This document shows, piece after piece, positions 18,410-29,400 of a DNA stretch of 64,000 bases. The notes beneath the pieces are model-generated. The model saw nothing but the letters and a program-made list of their open reading frames with translations. It had not been told where the DNA came from and made no database searches. The stretch is taken from the NCBI GenBank assembly GCA_046349855.1, contig JAXMBM010000022.1, positions 38,940 through 102,939 of the forward strand. The letters run 5' to 3'. This DNA is from CAIXSC01 sp046349855. GTDB taxonomy: Bacteria > Planctomycetota > Planctomycetia > Pirellulales > Pirellulaceae. The first letter of the stretch is position 1. Every line of letters begins with the position of its first letter. Made by a program: the position numbers and the translations under genes.

Positions 18410-20155
18410 ATGACATCCGCTGGCTTCTGGCAGATCGCCCTGTATCTGGTGGTCTTGTTGCTCTGCGTCAAACCCCTGGGTCTCTACCTGGCCCGCATCT
18501 ATTCCGGCGCGACACCGGGACCGGCAAGGTGGCTCGCCCCGCTGGAGCGGCTGGTGTACCGGCTGTGCGGCGTGGACGCCACGGCCGAGATGCATTGGAA
18601 ACAGTATGCGGCCGCCGTCCTGAGCCTCAGCCTGGTGAGCTTTCTGGCCGTGTATGGCCTGCAACGCTGCCAGGACTGGCTGCCGCTCAATCCGGCCGAG
18701 CGGTCGGCGGTTCCTCCCGATCTGGCCTTCAATACGGCGGTCAGCTTCGTCACCAATACCAACTGGCAGGCGTACAGCGGCGAGGTCACTCTCAGTTACC
18801 TCACGCAGTTGATCGGCCTCACCGTCCAGAACTTTGTCTCAGCCTCGGCCGGCATGGCGGTGCTGATCGCCTTGCTGCGGGGCCTCACGCGACGTGAAAC
18901 CTGGCAGCTCGGCAACTTCTGGGTCGATCTGGTGCGCGGAATCCTCTACATCCTGCTCCCGATGTCCCTGGTCCTGGCACTCCTGCTTGTCTCCCAGGGA
19001 GTCGTGCAGACGTGTACCCCTTACCGCACGGTCACGTTGCTGGAATCGCTGCACGACGACGCTCGACAACCGGTCGTGACCCAGACGCTGGCGGTCGGTC
19101 CCGCCGCGTCTCAGGTTGCCATCAAGCAACTGGGGACCAATGGCGGCGGCTTCTTCAACACCAACTCGGCTCACCCCTTCGAAAACCCGACGCCACTGAC
19201 CAACTTCCTCGAACTGCTGTCGATCCTGCTGCTGCCAGCGGCCCTCTGCTTCACCTTGGGGGAGTTGGTCGGCGATCGCCGCCAGGGCTGGGCGCTCCTG
19301 GCCGCCATGCTGGTGATCTTCGTACCGCTGATCTTCGCCGTGACCTGGGCCGAGCAGCAGGGGAATCCCGTGCTGACGCGACTGGGAGTGGACCAGACGC
19401 CGTCGGTGGATCAGGCGGGCGGCAACATGGAAGGAAAGGAAACTCGCTTCGGCATCGCGCCGTCGGCGCTGTGGGCCGTCGCGACGACGGCCGCGTCGAA
19501 TGGCTCGGTCAATGCAATGCACGACTCCTTCACGCCGCTCGGCAGCCTGTTTCCCCTGTGGTTGATCCAGTTGGGGGAAGTGGTCTTTGGCGGAGTCGGA
19601 TCGGGAATGTATGGTCTGCTGTTGTTCGCCCTGCTGGCCGTATTCATCGCGGGCCTCATGGTAGGTCGGACACCGGAGTACCTGGGCAAGAAAATCGGCG
19701 CGTTTGAAATCAAGATGGCCACGCTGGCGATCCTCTGCCCCTGCGCGCTGGTCCTCGTCGGCACGGCCGTCGGAGTGGCCACGTCGGCGGGCCGTGCCGG
19801 GATCCCGCAGCACGGACCGCACGGTTTCACCGAAGTACTCTACGCCTGCTCTTCCGCCGCCAACAACAACGGCAGCGCGCTGGCCGGTCTGAACGCCAAC
19901 ACCGAGTTCTACAACGGCCTCCTGGGACTGTCGATGCTGCTGGGACGCTTCTGGGTTCTGTTGCCCGTGCTGGCAATCGCCGGCTCGCTGGCGGCCCAAA
20001 AGTCGGTGCCTCCGGGCCCCGGCACATTGCCGACACACAACGTTCTGTTCGTCGTCCTGCTGGTCGCCGTCGTGCTGATCGTCGGCGCCTTGAGTTTCTT
20101 TCCAGCGCTGGCTCTCGGTCCGCTGGTCGAACATTTCCAGCTGTCGACACACTGA
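18410..20155 (+). CDS. kdpA: K+-transporting ATPase, potassium-binding channel subunit KdpA
   Basis: 581 residues, about ten membrane spans. The four selectivity-filter regions are visible: VTNTNWQAYSGE, QLGTNGGGFFNTNSAHPFEN, TTAASNGSVNAMHDS and SSAANNNGSALAGL. It forms the high-affinity potassium pore of the KdpFABC pump. The ATG at 18410 follows the kdpF stop directly, and the stop lies 12 bp before kdpB. Confidence 0.98.
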   Translation: MTSAGFWQIALYLVVLLLCVKPLGLYLARIYSGATPGPARWLAPLERLVYRLCGVDATAEMHWKQYAAAVLSLSLVSFLAVYGLQRCQDWLPLNPAERSAVPPDLAFNTAVSFVTNTNWQAYSGEVTLSYLTQLIGLTVQNFVSASAGMAVLIALLRGLTRRETWQLGNFWVDLVRGILYILLPMSLVLALLLVSQGVVQTCTPYRTVTLLESLHDDARQPVVTQTLAVGPAASQVAIKQLGTNGGGFFNTNSAHPFENPTPLTNFLELLSILLLPAALCFTLGELVGDRRQGWALLAAMLVIFVPLIFAVTWAEQQGNPVLTRLGVDQTPSVDQAGGNMEGKETRFGIAPSALWAVATTAASNGSVNAMHDSFTPLGSLFPLWLIQLGEVVFGGVGSGMYGLLLFALLAVFIAGLMVGRTPEYLGKKIGAFEIKMATLAILCPCALVLVGTAVGVATSAGRAGIPQHGPHGFTEVLYACSSAANNNGSALAGLNANTEFYNGLLGLSMLLGRFWVLLPVLAIAGSLAAQKSVPPGPGTLPTHNVLFVVLLVAVVLIVGALSFFPALALGPLVEHFQLSTH

Positions 20156-20167
20156 GGATTACCTGCC

Positions 20168-22240
20168 ATGCACCGTACTGCTTCCCGACTGCTTGATCCG
20201 ACGATCCTGTGGAGTGCCTGCGGGGCCTCGTTTCGCAAACTCGATCCGCGCGTGCAGCTCCGCAACCCGGTCATGTTCACCGTGTATGTCGGCAGCCTGC
20301 TGACGACTCTGCTCTGGCTCCATTCGCTGTGGGCCCCTGCCGGGGAATCGTCCACGTTTATCCTGGAGGTGACCGTGTGGCTGTGGTTCACCGTGCTGTT
20401 TGCGAACTTCGCCGAGGCGCTGGCGGAGGGGCATGGGAAGGCCCAGGCCGCAGCCCTGCGTCACAGCCGGACCACGGTCACCGCCCGCCGACTCACGGAC
20501 GTCCCCAGCCGCACGACCGTCGATGTGTCGGCCACCGACTTGCAGATCGGTGACCTGGTCATCGTCCGCGCGGGCGAGACCATTCCGGCGGATGGCGAAG
20601 TCGTGGAAGGAGTGGCATCGGTCGACGAGAGTGCCATCACGGGAGAAAGTGCTCCGGTGGTGCGGGAAAGCGGGGGAGATCGCAGTTCGGTAACGGGTGG
20701 CACGCGAGTGATTTCCGATTGGCTGATCGTGCAGGTTCGGACGCTGCCGGGCCAGAGTTTTCTGGACCGCATGATTGCGCTGGTCGAAGGGGCCGAACGG
20801 CAGAAGACTCCCAACGAAATCGCGCTGGCAATCCTGCTGGCGGCCTTGACGCTGATCTTCCTGCTGGTCGTCGCCACGCTCCTCCCCTATTCGATCTACA
20901 GCGTGACCGCGGCCGGTCAGGGGCGCGCGATCAGTCTGACCGTGCTGGTGGCACTCTTCGTCTGTCTCGCTCCCACGACGATCGGTGCCCTGCTTTCGGC
21001 CATCGGCATTGCGGGGATGAACCGGTTGAGCCGCGCGAATGTCGTCGCCATGTCGGGGCGGGCGGTGGAAGCCGCCGGCGACGTCGATGTGCTGCTGCTC
21101 GACAAGACCGGGACGATCACGCTGGGCAATCGCCAGGCCACACGTTTTCTTCCCGCAGCCCAGGTGCCGGAACTGGAACTGGCCGAAGCCGCACAACTCG
21201 CCTCCCTGGCCGACGAAACGGCCGAGGGCCGCAGCATCGCAGTGCTCGCCAAACGCCAGTTCGGCCTGCGCGGACGCCCGCTCGAGAGCATTCAACCCCA
21301 CTTCGTCCCCTTCTCGGCGCGGACGCGGATGAGCGGCGTGTCGCTCGCCGGACGCGAAATCCGCAAAGGAGCGGCCGACGCCATCGAGACTCATGTGCGC
21401 GGCCTGGGAGGCTTTCTCCCGGAGGACGTTCGGGCAACCGTCCAGCAGATTTCCCGCGGTGGTGGCACACCGCTGGTCGTCAGCCGCAATGCGCAGGTGC
21501 TGGGGGTCATCGAACTCAAAGACATCGTCAAGGGCGGTATCAAGGAGCGGTTCGCCGAACTGCGACAGATGGGCATCAAGACGGTGATGATCACAGGCGA
21601 TAACCCGCTGACCGCCGCGGCCATCGCCGCCGAAGCGGGTGTCGATGACTTCCTCGCCGAAGCAACCCCGGAAGCCAAGCTGGCGCTGATTCGCGACTAC
21701 CAGCGCGGAGGCCGGCTGGTGGCGATGACCGGCGACGGCACCAACGATGCCCCGGCACTCGCTCAGGCCGACGTGGCGGTGGCGATGAACAGTGGTACTC
21801 AAGCCGCCAAAGAGGCCGGCAACATGGTCGACCTCGATTCGAACCCGACGAAACTCATCGAAATCGTCAACATCGGCAAACAACTGCTGATGACGCGCGG
21901 AGCGCTGACGACCTTCAGCATCGCCAATGACGTCGCCAAGTACTTCGCCATCCTGCCGGCTGCTTTCGCCGATACCTATCCGGCCCTCAAAGCACTCGAC
22001 CTGATGGGCTTGAATTCACCGTCCAGCGCCATCCTGTCGGCCGTGATTTTCAACGCCTTGATCATCATCGCTCTGGTTCCCCTGGCGCTGCGGGGCGTAA
22101 CATATCGCCCGGTCAGTGCCGCGCAACTGCTCCGCAACAATCTGCTGATCTATGGCCTCGGAGGTCTCGCGGTCCCGTTTTTCGGCATCAAGCTGCTCGA
22201 CTGGCTGCTGGCCCTCACCGGACTGGCGGGAACCGCATGA
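20168..22240 (+). CDS. kdpB: K+-transporting P-type ATPase catalytic subunit KdpB
   Basis: 690 residues. P-type ATPase landmarks in order: TGESAPV actuator loop near 158 (with SAITGESAPV), the phosphorylated Asp312 in LLDKTGTIT, KGAADAIE in the nucleotide domain, MITGDNPLTA, and the hinge MTGDGTNDAPALAQADVAVA. It hydrolyses ATP to drive potassium uptake with KdpA and KdpC. The ATG at 20168 follows kdpA by 12 bp with AGGAT before it. Confidence 0.98.
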   Translation: MHRTASRLLDPTILWSACGASFRKLDPRVQLRNPVMFTVYVGSLLTTLLWLHSLWAPAGESSTFILEVTVWLWFTVLFANFAEALAEGHGKAQAAALRHSRTTVTARRLTDVPSRTTVDVSATDLQIGDLVIVRAGETIPADGEVVEGVASVDESAITGESAPVVRESGGDRSSVTGGTRVISDWLIVQVRTLPGQSFLDRMIALVEGAERQKTPNEIALAILLAALTLIFLLVVATLLPYSIYSVTAAGQGRAISLTVLVALFVCLAPTTIGALLSAIGIAGMNRLSRANVVAMSGRAVEAAGDVDVLLLDKTGTITLGNRQATRFLPAAQVPELELAEAAQLASLADETAEGRSIAVLAKRQFGLRGRPLESIQPHFVPFSARTRMSGVSLAGREIRKGAADAIETHVRGLGGFLPEDVRATVQQISRGGGTPLVVSRNAQVLGVIELKDIVKGGIKERFAELRQMGIKTVMITGDNPLTAAAIAAEAGVDDFLAEATPEAKLALIRDYQRGGRLVAMTGDGTNDAPALAQADVAVAMNSGTQAAKEAGNMVDLDSNPTKLIEIVNIGKQLLMTRGALTTFSIANDVAKYFAILPAAFADTYPALKALDLMGLNSPSSAILSAVIFNALIIIALVPLALRGVTYRPVSAAQLLRNNLLIYGLGGLAVPFFGIKLLDWLLALTGLAGTA

Positions 22241-22277
22241 GGCACCTCGCTTCATCCGCCGCCGCGACCGCCGCGGC

Positions 22278-22320
22278 GATCGCTGATTCCCGATCGCTGA
22301 TTCCAGGTCGCTGAATCCAG
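22278..22320 (+). repeat. Three degenerate 14-15 bp tandem repeats between kdpB and kdpC
   Basis: GATCGCTGATTCCC (22278-22291), GATCGCTGATTCCAG (22292-22306) and GTCGCTGAATCCAG (22307-22320), followed by GTCGCC. They sit in the only sizeable gap (136 bp) in the otherwise tight kdp operon. No function is known; slippage is the simple explanation. Confidence 0.7.
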
Positions 22321-22376
22321 GTCGCCAAGCACCAGCCGCCGATAACTTGGAATCCATTTTTCGGAGTTCCCTCACC

Positions 22377-22955
22377 ATGCGACAACAACTGCTTCCCGCC
22401 CTCCGCATGCTGCTCGTATTGACGGTCCTCACCGGGGTGGTCTACCCACTTGCAGTCACCGGCGTCGCCCAATTGGCTTTTCCTCATCAGGCTGGCGGCA
22501 GCCTGTTGTACGATGGTGACCGTGTCGTCGGCTCAGAACTGATCGGCCAGTCGTTTTCCCGGCCCGAGTATTTCTGGGGCCGGCTGTCCGCCACCGGCCC
22601 GGTGCCGTATCAAGCCGCTGCGTCCACCGGTTCGAACTACGGTCCCCTGAATCCTCAACTGTCATCAGCGGCCGAACAGAGACTGGCCGATCTGCGGGCC
22701 AGTGGTCTGACGGACGTCCCCATTCCCGTCGATCTGGTCACCTCCTCGGGCAGTGGCCTGGACCCGAACATTTCTCCCGCGGCCGCGGCCTGTCAGATTG
22801 GTCGAGTGAGCCGGGCACGGCGTCTGCCGGAGGAGACGGTGCGGCAGCTGGTCCTGGCTCACACTCAAGGACGCCAGTTTGGCCTGCTCGGCGAATCACG
22901 AGTTCACGTGCTGTCGCTCAATTTGGCTCTCGATAAACTGTCCCTCGCCGAGTAA
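22377..22955 (+). CDS. kdpC: K+-transporting ATPase subunit KdpC
   Basis: 192 residues. One N-terminal membrane span (MLLVLTVLTGVVYPLAVTGV) is followed by family motifs GSELIGQSF, PEYFWGRLSAT, ASTGSNYGPLNP, the conserved VTSSGSGLDPNISPAAA, and HVLSLNLALD at the end. It assists ATP use by KdpB. The ATG at 22377 is preferred over the one at 22347, which adds ten residues ahead of the family start. Confidence 0.97.
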   Translation: MRQQLLPALRMLLVLTVLTGVVYPLAVTGVAQLAFPHQAGGSLLYDGDRVVGSELIGQSFSRPEYFWGRLSATGPVPYQAAASTGSNYGPLNPQLSSAAEQRLADLRASGLTDVPIPVDLVTSSGSGLDPNISPAAAACQIGRVSRARRLPEETVRQLVLAHTQGRQFGLLGESRVHVLSLNLALDKLSLAE

Positions 22956-22964
22956 GACGGAGTC

Positions 22965-25658
22965 ATGGAACATTCGCGTCCCCATCCCGATGCCCTGCTC
23001 GCCCAGGTGCAGGCCGACGCGGCGCCGTCGCGACGCGGAACGCTGCGGATTTTTTTCGGTTATGCCGCCGGCGTCGGCAAGACCTACTCGATGCTGCAGT
23101 CAGCGCGACTGGCCGCCGCCCAGGGACACGAGGTCGTGGTGGGCTATGTCGAACCGCATGCGCGGCCGGAGACGCAGGCGCTGCTGGCGGGCCTCGAATC
23201 GTTACCGGTCCAGTCGCTAACCTATCGCGCGGTCACGCTCCAGGAATTCGATGTCGACGCGGCACTGCGGCGGCACCCGGAGATCGTGCTCGTCGACGAA
23301 CTGGCTCACTCGAATGTCGAAGGCTGTCGGCACGGTAAGCGTTGGCAGGATGTGGAAGAGTTGCTGCAGGCCGGCATCACGGTCTGGACGACCCTGAATG
23401 TGCAGCACATCGAGAGCCTCAACGACGTGATCGGACAGATCACGGGCGTGGTCGTGCGGGAAACCATTCCCGACGGCGTGTTCGATTCGGCAGATGAAAT
23501 CGAATTGGTCGACATCACGCCGGACGAACTGGTCGGCCGGCTGCGGGCCGGCAAAGTCTATCTCCGGGAACAGGCGCAACGGGCGCTGGAGAAATTCTTC
23601 CAGAAGGGGAATCTGGCGGCGCTGCGCGAATTGGCGCTGCGTCAAGCCGCTCAGCGCGTCCATACCGACGTCGAAACCGAACGGCAGGTGCGTGCGGCCT
23701 CAACCCCCTGGGCCACGACCGACCGGTTGCTCGTCTGCGTCGGTCCCAGCCCGACCACGGCGCGCGTCATCCGCACCGCCAAGCGCATGGCGATGGCGCT
23801 CGACGCCCCCTGGATGGCGGTCTCGGTGGACAGCGCCGTGGTGTCCGCCAACCGCTCGGCTCAACAGCGGATCTCGCAGCACTTCCGCCTGGCCGAACGC
23901 CTGGGAGCGGAAACGATCACCCTGTCCGGCGAGCATGTGGCCCAGACGATTCTCCAATTTGCCCGCGAGCGTAACGTGACCAAGTTGCTCGTGGGCAAAA
24001 CCAACCAACCGCGGTGGCGTCGCCTGCTGTTTTCGACTGTCGTGGACGATCTGCTGGATCGGAGCGGACCGATCGACGTCTATGTGATTCACGGCGACGA
24101 ATCGACGGACGCTGAAGCACCGCTGTCTCCTCCCGACAATCGCTCCCTTCCGCGCGTGGTCTGGCTGCAGGCGATACTTGCCGTGGGTGTCGCAGCGCTG
24201 CTCGACCTGGCTTGCCGACTCACCGGATTCGTGGATTCCGAAGCCAACACGGCGATGCTGTTTCTGGTGGCTGTGGCGTGGATCGCCTTTCGCCACGGGC
24301 GCGGACCGGCCATCCTGGCCAGCGTGCTGTCGGTGTTGGTGTTCGACTTCTTTTTCGTACCGCCCCATCTCACCCTGGCCGTCTCCGACGCCCAGTACCT
24401 GGTAACGTTTGCCGTCATGCTGGCGATCGGTCTGGTCATCAGTACCCTGGCATCGCGTCTCCGTTCCCAGGTCGAGAACACTCGGCTGCGCGAACACCGG
24501 ACTGCCGCGCTGTACGACTTGGGCAAGCAGCTGGGTTCGATCTACGGGCAAACCTTCCTCGCCCTGGCCGCTGGCTCGAAAATCCGTGACCTGATCCAGG
24601 GGGAGGTTGCGATCTATCTGCAGCAACCGGCCGGGGGAATGGAAGTGGCATTCTCCAGTGACGCCTCGATTGTGTCGCATCCGGTGAGCCTGCCCGCCGC
24701 TCAATGGGTCACCGAGCACGATCAATGCGCCGGTGCCGCCACGAATACCCTGCCCAACTCTCCGGCCCTCTTCTTCCCCCTCACCGGCTCCCAACGCACT
24801 CAGGGTGCCCTGGCCATCCGCGTTACTGATCCGGAACGCCTGCTGGCACCCGACACTCGTCGCCTGCTGGAGGCCTGCGCCAGCCAACTGGCTCTGGCGC
24901 TGGAACGCGACCAACTGGCGATCGAAGCAGCCGATGCCCGCATCCAGGCCGAAACCGAGCAGGTGCGGAGCAGCCTGTTGAGCAGCGTCTCGCACGATCT
25001 CAAGACTCCCCTGGCAGCCATCGCCGGCGCGAGCAGCAGCCTGTTGGAATCCGAGGCGCTCGACGAGCTCACTCGGCGTCAACTGCTGGAGACCGTGGCC
25101 GACGAAGCAGCACGACTCAACCGCCTGCTGGAGAATATTCTGCAGATGTCCAAGCTCGAAGCCGGCGCCGCCACTCCGCACCAGCAGTGGCACGTGCTGG
25201 AAGAAATTATTGGCTCGGCGCTGCACCGGACGCGTAACGAACTCGCTCAGCACCCCGTGCGGATCGATCTGGCCGATCCCCTGCCCCTCCTGTTCGTCGA
25301 CGGTCTGCTGCTGGAACAGGTATTCGTCAACCTGTTCGAAAACGCCGCCCGCTACACTCCCTCGGGCACACAGGTCGTCGTCTCCGCGGCAGTCGACGGG
25401 GCCATGGTGCGCATCGCCGTGGCCGACAGCGGCCCGGGGCTTCCGGCCGGCGCCGAATCGCGAGTGTTTGATAAGTTCTATCGAGCGTCATCGACCCACG
25501 ACGGCGGGCGAGGCAGCGGTCTGGGACTGGCCATCTGCCGAGCCATCCTGCAGGCGCACGGTGGTCGCATCACGGCCGCCAATCGGCCACAGGGAGGGGC
25601 GGAATTCGTGCTTTTCCTCCCCGTACCTCAGGACACGCCGCGCGTCCCGCTAGAATGA
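22965..25658 (+). CDS. kdpD: Potassium-sensing histidine kinase KdpD
   Basis: 897 residues, full length. Order: the KdpD N-terminal domain with Walker A GYAAGVGKTYS (about 33-43) and DELAHSN; a universal-stress-like domain (LLVCVGPSPTTARVIRTA); four-helix DUF4118 membrane region near 390-500 (ILASVLSVLVFDFFFVPP); a GAF-like part; the phospho-acceptor His677 in SSVSHDLKTPLAA; and the ATPase domain with NLFENAARYTP and GRGSGLGLAICRAI. It senses potassium limitation and phosphorylates KdpE. It begins nine bases after kdpC, so sensor and pump are one operon. Confidence 0.98.
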   Translation: MEHSRPHPDALLAQVQADAAPSRRGTLRIFFGYAAGVGKTYSMLQSARLAAAQGHEVVVGYVEPHARPETQALLAGLESLPVQSLTYRAVTLQEFDVDAALRRHPEIVLVDELAHSNVEGCRHGKRWQDVEELLQAGITVWTTLNVQHIESLNDVIGQITGVVVRETIPDGVFDSADEIELVDITPDELVGRLRAGKVYLREQAQRALEKFFQKGNLAALRELALRQAAQRVHTDVETERQVRAASTPWATTDRLLVCVGPSPTTARVIRTAKRMAMALDAPWMAVSVDSAVVSANRSAQQRISQHFRLAERLGAETITLSGEHVAQTILQFARERNVTKLLVGKTNQPRWRRLLFSTVVDDLLDRSGPIDVYVIHGDESTDAEAPLSPPDNRSLPRVVWLQAILAVGVAALLDLACRLTGFVDSEANTAMLFLVAVAWIAFRHGRGPAILASVLSVLVFDFFFVPPHLTLAVSDAQYLVTFAVMLAIGLVISTLASRLRSQVENTRLREHRTAALYDLGKQLGSIYGQTFLALAAGSKIRDLIQGEVAIYLQQPAGGMEVAFSSDASIVSHPVSLPAAQWVTEHDQCAGAATNTLPNSPALFFPLTGSQRTQGALAIRVTDPERLLAPDTRRLLEACASQLALALERDQLAIEAADARIQAETEQVRSSLLSSVSHDLKTPLAAIAGASSSLLESEALDELTRRQLLETVADEAARLNRLLENILQMSKLEAGAATPHQQWHVLEEIIGSALHRTRNELAQHPVRIDLADPLPLLFVDGLLLEQVFVNLFENAARYTPSGTQVVVSAAVDGAMVRIAVADSGPGLPAGAESRVFDKFYRASSTHDGGRGSGLGLAICRAILQAHGGRITAANRPQGGAEFVLFLPVPQDTPRVPLE

Positions 25659-25662
25659 GACC

Positions 25663-26355
25663 ATGTCGAGCGGCGAACACCATATCCTGATCATCGAAGA
25701 CGAGCAGCCGATCCGTCGCTTCCTCCGCGCCTCGCTGACCGATGCCGGCTACCGCGTGACCGAGTCGGCCACCGCCGCCGAGGGCCTGCGAGCCGCCGTG
25801 AATCAGCCACCCGATCTCGTGCTGCTCGATCTGGGGCTCCCCGACCTCGACGGCCAGGAGGTCCTGCGGCAACTCCGCGAATGGTATACGGCACCGATCC
25901 TCATCCTGTCGGCACGCGACCAGGAAGCCCAGAAGGTCCGGGCCTTGGATCAAGGAGCCGATGATTACGTGACAAAACCGTTCGGCGTCGGCGAACTGCT
26001 GGCGCGCATGCGAGTGGCCCTGCGACACGCTCATCGTGTCGGCCCCGAGTCCGCGACTCTGACGATCGGCGACGTGCACGTCGATCTGGCTGCCCGACGC
26101 GTGCGAGTCCGCGGCGCGGATGTCCATCTGACTCCGTTGGAATACCGCCTGCTGATCGCGCTGATGAAGCAGGCCGGCAAGGTACTCACCCACCGGTACC
26201 TGCTCCGGGAAGTGTGGGGACCGCAGGACACGCACGAATTCCATTACCTGCGCGTCTTCGTCGCCAGCCTGCGGCGAAAGCTCGAAGAGCAGCCGGCTCA
26301 ACCGCGGTACCTGCTCACCGAACAGGGGGTCGGGTATCGTTTTGCCGCGGAATAG
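25663..26355 (+). CDS. kdpE: Response regulator KdpE
   Basis: 230 residues, OmpR type. The receiver domain has the acidic pocket IIEDEQP, phospho-acceptor Asp56 in LVLLDLGLPDLDG, and the conserved Lys in DYVTKPFG. The C-terminal winged helix begins near 135, with LTPLEYRLLIALMKQAGKVL and EQGVGYRFAAE at the end. It activates kdp transcription when phosphorylated by KdpD. It starts four bases after kdpD and ends the operon. Confidence 0.98.
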   Translation: MSSGEHHILIIEDEQPIRRFLRASLTDAGYRVTESATAAEGLRAAVNQPPDLVLLDLGLPDLDGQEVLRQLREWYTAPILILSARDQEAQKVRALDQGADDYVTKPFGVGELLARMRVALRHAHRVGPESATLTIGDVHVDLAARRVRVRGADVHLTPLEYRLLIALMKQAGKVLTHRYLLREVWGPQDTHEFHYLRVFVASLRRKLEEQPAQPRYLLTEQGVGYRFAAE

Positions 26356-26475
26356 CCGACGCTCGTCCCCCAGTCCGAAGAATGGTCCCACCCTCGGACG
26401 CCAACCGGCCACGATACGTGCTGCAGATGGGCGGAACCGCCGAATCGCTCCTGACCGCGGTCGCAGCGCTGGCGG

Positions 26476-29400
26476 TCAATCTCGCACCCGCGCCCCGGGC
26501 CACACCAGTTCGTTGAAGCGATCGACAGATTCGCGGGCCGACCAGGCGATACTTCTCAGCAGGAGCACGCGGAACAGTGGATCGTCGAACGTCCAGGCGA
26601 AGTGGCCCGGGATCGACACGACCACGCGGCCGCGCGACGGCTCCAGAGTCCAGAACAGGGGTTGCGTCGCGCCGTCCTCGGAACCACCCGCCAGCAGCTG
26701 AATGCGCCGCGGATCCCCGATCAGCTGCCAATAGCTCTCATCGTATAGTTTCAAGCGCTGTAGATGGCGGCCGATCGGATGCTGGGCACCGGTCTCGAAA
26801 CCTAATTCGAGCGGCCCGTGACGAAACCGCGATCGGCCACCTTGCCAGGCGAGTCCGATACGTTGCGCAAATCCCGGGGCATCCGGTCCGCCATCCACGG
26901 CATAGTGAATGTAGACAGCTCCGCCGCCCCGAGCGAGAAAGGCGTCCATGTCCCGTGCCCGCTCCACCGTCCACGTCCCCTGCTGATAGAAGATCAGAAC
27001 ATCCGCGCGGCGCAGCTGCTCGGCGTTCGGCCATGCGTCCGCCGTCTCCACCACCACGTTCTCGGCAATTCCCAACAGCTCGGCCCACGAACGCTGCCAC
27101 GCCGGATAATCGTGTTCGCCAGGCCCATGATCCTTGCGGCCACTGACCAGGACCAGCGTCAGCCGGCGAGTTGCCGGCGCAGGCGTGGCATCGGCCAGTA
27201 CCGCCTCCACCTCACGGCGAGCCCGAGGTGGCGGCGGCTCCCCGGGTCCGTAGTCGGGCATGGCGGGCGTACGCGTCAGCAGGAAGGTCAGCAGGTCGCG
27301 CAGCCGCTCGGGGCCCAGCACCTTCGCCAATCCTTCCGGCATGGTGGAAATCGACGACGGTGCCAGCTGCTCGACGTCGGCCCGCGCCAGTGTTGTCTCC
27401 TGTCCCTGACTGTCGCCGATAATCAGCCGGTCCCCCACCGTTCGCAGCACCCCGTTGAAGACGCGGCCGTCCTGCAGTTCGATCACATACGACAGATGAT
27501 CCGGGTGAATGGCGAAACTCGGCTGAGTGATGTCGCGGAGCACCGAGGCATAATCGCGGTGGATGAGGTTCGACAGGTCCGGGCCCAGCTTGCCGCCGCG
27601 ACCATGAATCGTGTGGCACTTGGCACAATTGGCTTCGTTGCCGAAGAACACCGACCGGCCGCGAGCCCAGCTGCCACCGGCCAGCTCGGGTGGAGGAGCG
27701 GGCGTCGGCTCTTTCCCCAAGCTGCCCGTCGCGGAAGTGGCCCAGGGGAGCAGAATCCGTCGCGTTGGCAGCGCACGGTGCCGCGGGTCGTCGCGCGTGG
27801 TGAAGTGGACCGTCAGAGGAAATTCGCCTCCGGCCGACACGACTCGCAACTCGACCTCCACCGCGGACTCCTCCCTGGTGTCCACTCGCACCGACACCGA
27901 CTTCCCCGCACCGCGCTGTTTCCCCGCCGACCACAGCTCCAGTGCCTCCGTCGAACCGAACGTCACCTCGACCGACTCCGGCGGATAGGCATGGTCGAGT
28001 TGGGAACCAGGCTGCACGGCAGGCTGGAGCATGTGCGCCAGATCGAGTCGCATTCGCAGCCGCAGTTCGCCCGGCTCGCGCAGCGATTCCCAGAGCGAAG
28101 CATGCACGGCACTTCCCCGAGTGAACGTACGCGATACGCTCAAATCGGGATGCGGCAGCCAGCCAGACCAACCGTCGTTTCCTCCACGCGGTTCCCAGTG
28201 GGCGAGGCAACCGTGCAGCGTGAAGTCGAGGTCGATCTGCGGGTGCTGCGGCAGGTCACGGCCCGCGGCAGTCGCTTCCGGTTCTTCCAGCGCAGGACGC
28301 CCCATCCCCGGCAAGGTCAAGGCGTAGTGCAGGTTGGTCGCGTACGGATCGGTCGCCAGCACCAGCGTGCGTCGATCGGGAGTCAACTGCAGAGCCCGCA
28401 CGGGAATGTCGTAACGCGGTGACTGCTTCTGCAACTGGACGCTGGCGTAACCTGGCCAGAGAGACTCGAATCGATCTCCCGCGCGCACATATCGTCCTGC
28501 TGTCAGTCGGATATCCCGCACGGCGTCGCGCAGCAGCTGAGGATCCACGGGACGGTCGAACTCGACCCGCACTTCACGCGGGCCGCTGGGCCAGACGACC
28601 ACGGGTTGCGGATGGTTGGAATCCGCATATCGGATGCGGAACAGCTTCCCTCGTCCCGTCGGCCCGCTTCCCCAATCCGGCCCGCCACTGTGACAGGCAA
28701 CACGCAACGAACCATCGGGCGCGACGCAGCAGTCGACGGTCAGCATGCTCAAGCAGGCGAACAGTTGATTCTGCGCCACATAACCGGCGGACGTACGCTG
28801 GAGCCGAGTGCGATAGAGTTTTCCGCGCGACTCGCCGGTGACGAACGCATCTCCATCCCAACTGGCGGGACCGAAGATGGCCCCCGCCTCGCTCACCGGA
28901 TCGTTGAACGCGAAACCACAGGTCGACTGGTGTTGGGGACCATAGTCGTAGACGCTGGGCTCGTCGATCACCTGTGGCAGATGCTCCGGGTGTCGCGGGG
29001 GAAAGCCATAGTGCCGCCCTCGTTCGATGTGCAGCAACTCGTCGAACGGATTGCCGTTCGGCACCCATGTCGCCCCTTCCTGATCGGTGGCGAACAACTC
29101 GCCGTGGCGGTCGAACCGCAATCCCACGGGAAAACGGATCCCCGTGGCCACGATCTCCCGCGAACGAAAATCGGCGGCCACGCGGAGGATCGTCCCGGCC
29201 TCATCCGTGACGCGGTACTGCGGCCGTCCCTGGGCATCTTTCAACAGAGGATCGGCGAAATTGTAGGTGCCGCGGCCGAAATAGACACTGCCATCTCGCT
29301 TGTCGAAGGCCACCCCCAGTCCATCGACCTGATGAATGCTCTCCGGCCATCCAGCGGCGACGACGATCTCTTGATCGGCCCGTCCATCTTTGTCGGTGTC

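Noticed and set aside
18839..20152. 437-codon reverse frame inside kdpA
   Set aside because: Its composition (Gln/Arg/His/Asp-rich) is that of an antisense shadow, and kdpA is unmistakable on the other strand.
22278..22320. Tandem repeats in the kdp operon as a CRISPR-like array or regulatory iterons
   Set aside because: Only three degenerate units of 14-15 bp without spacers; too short and irregular.
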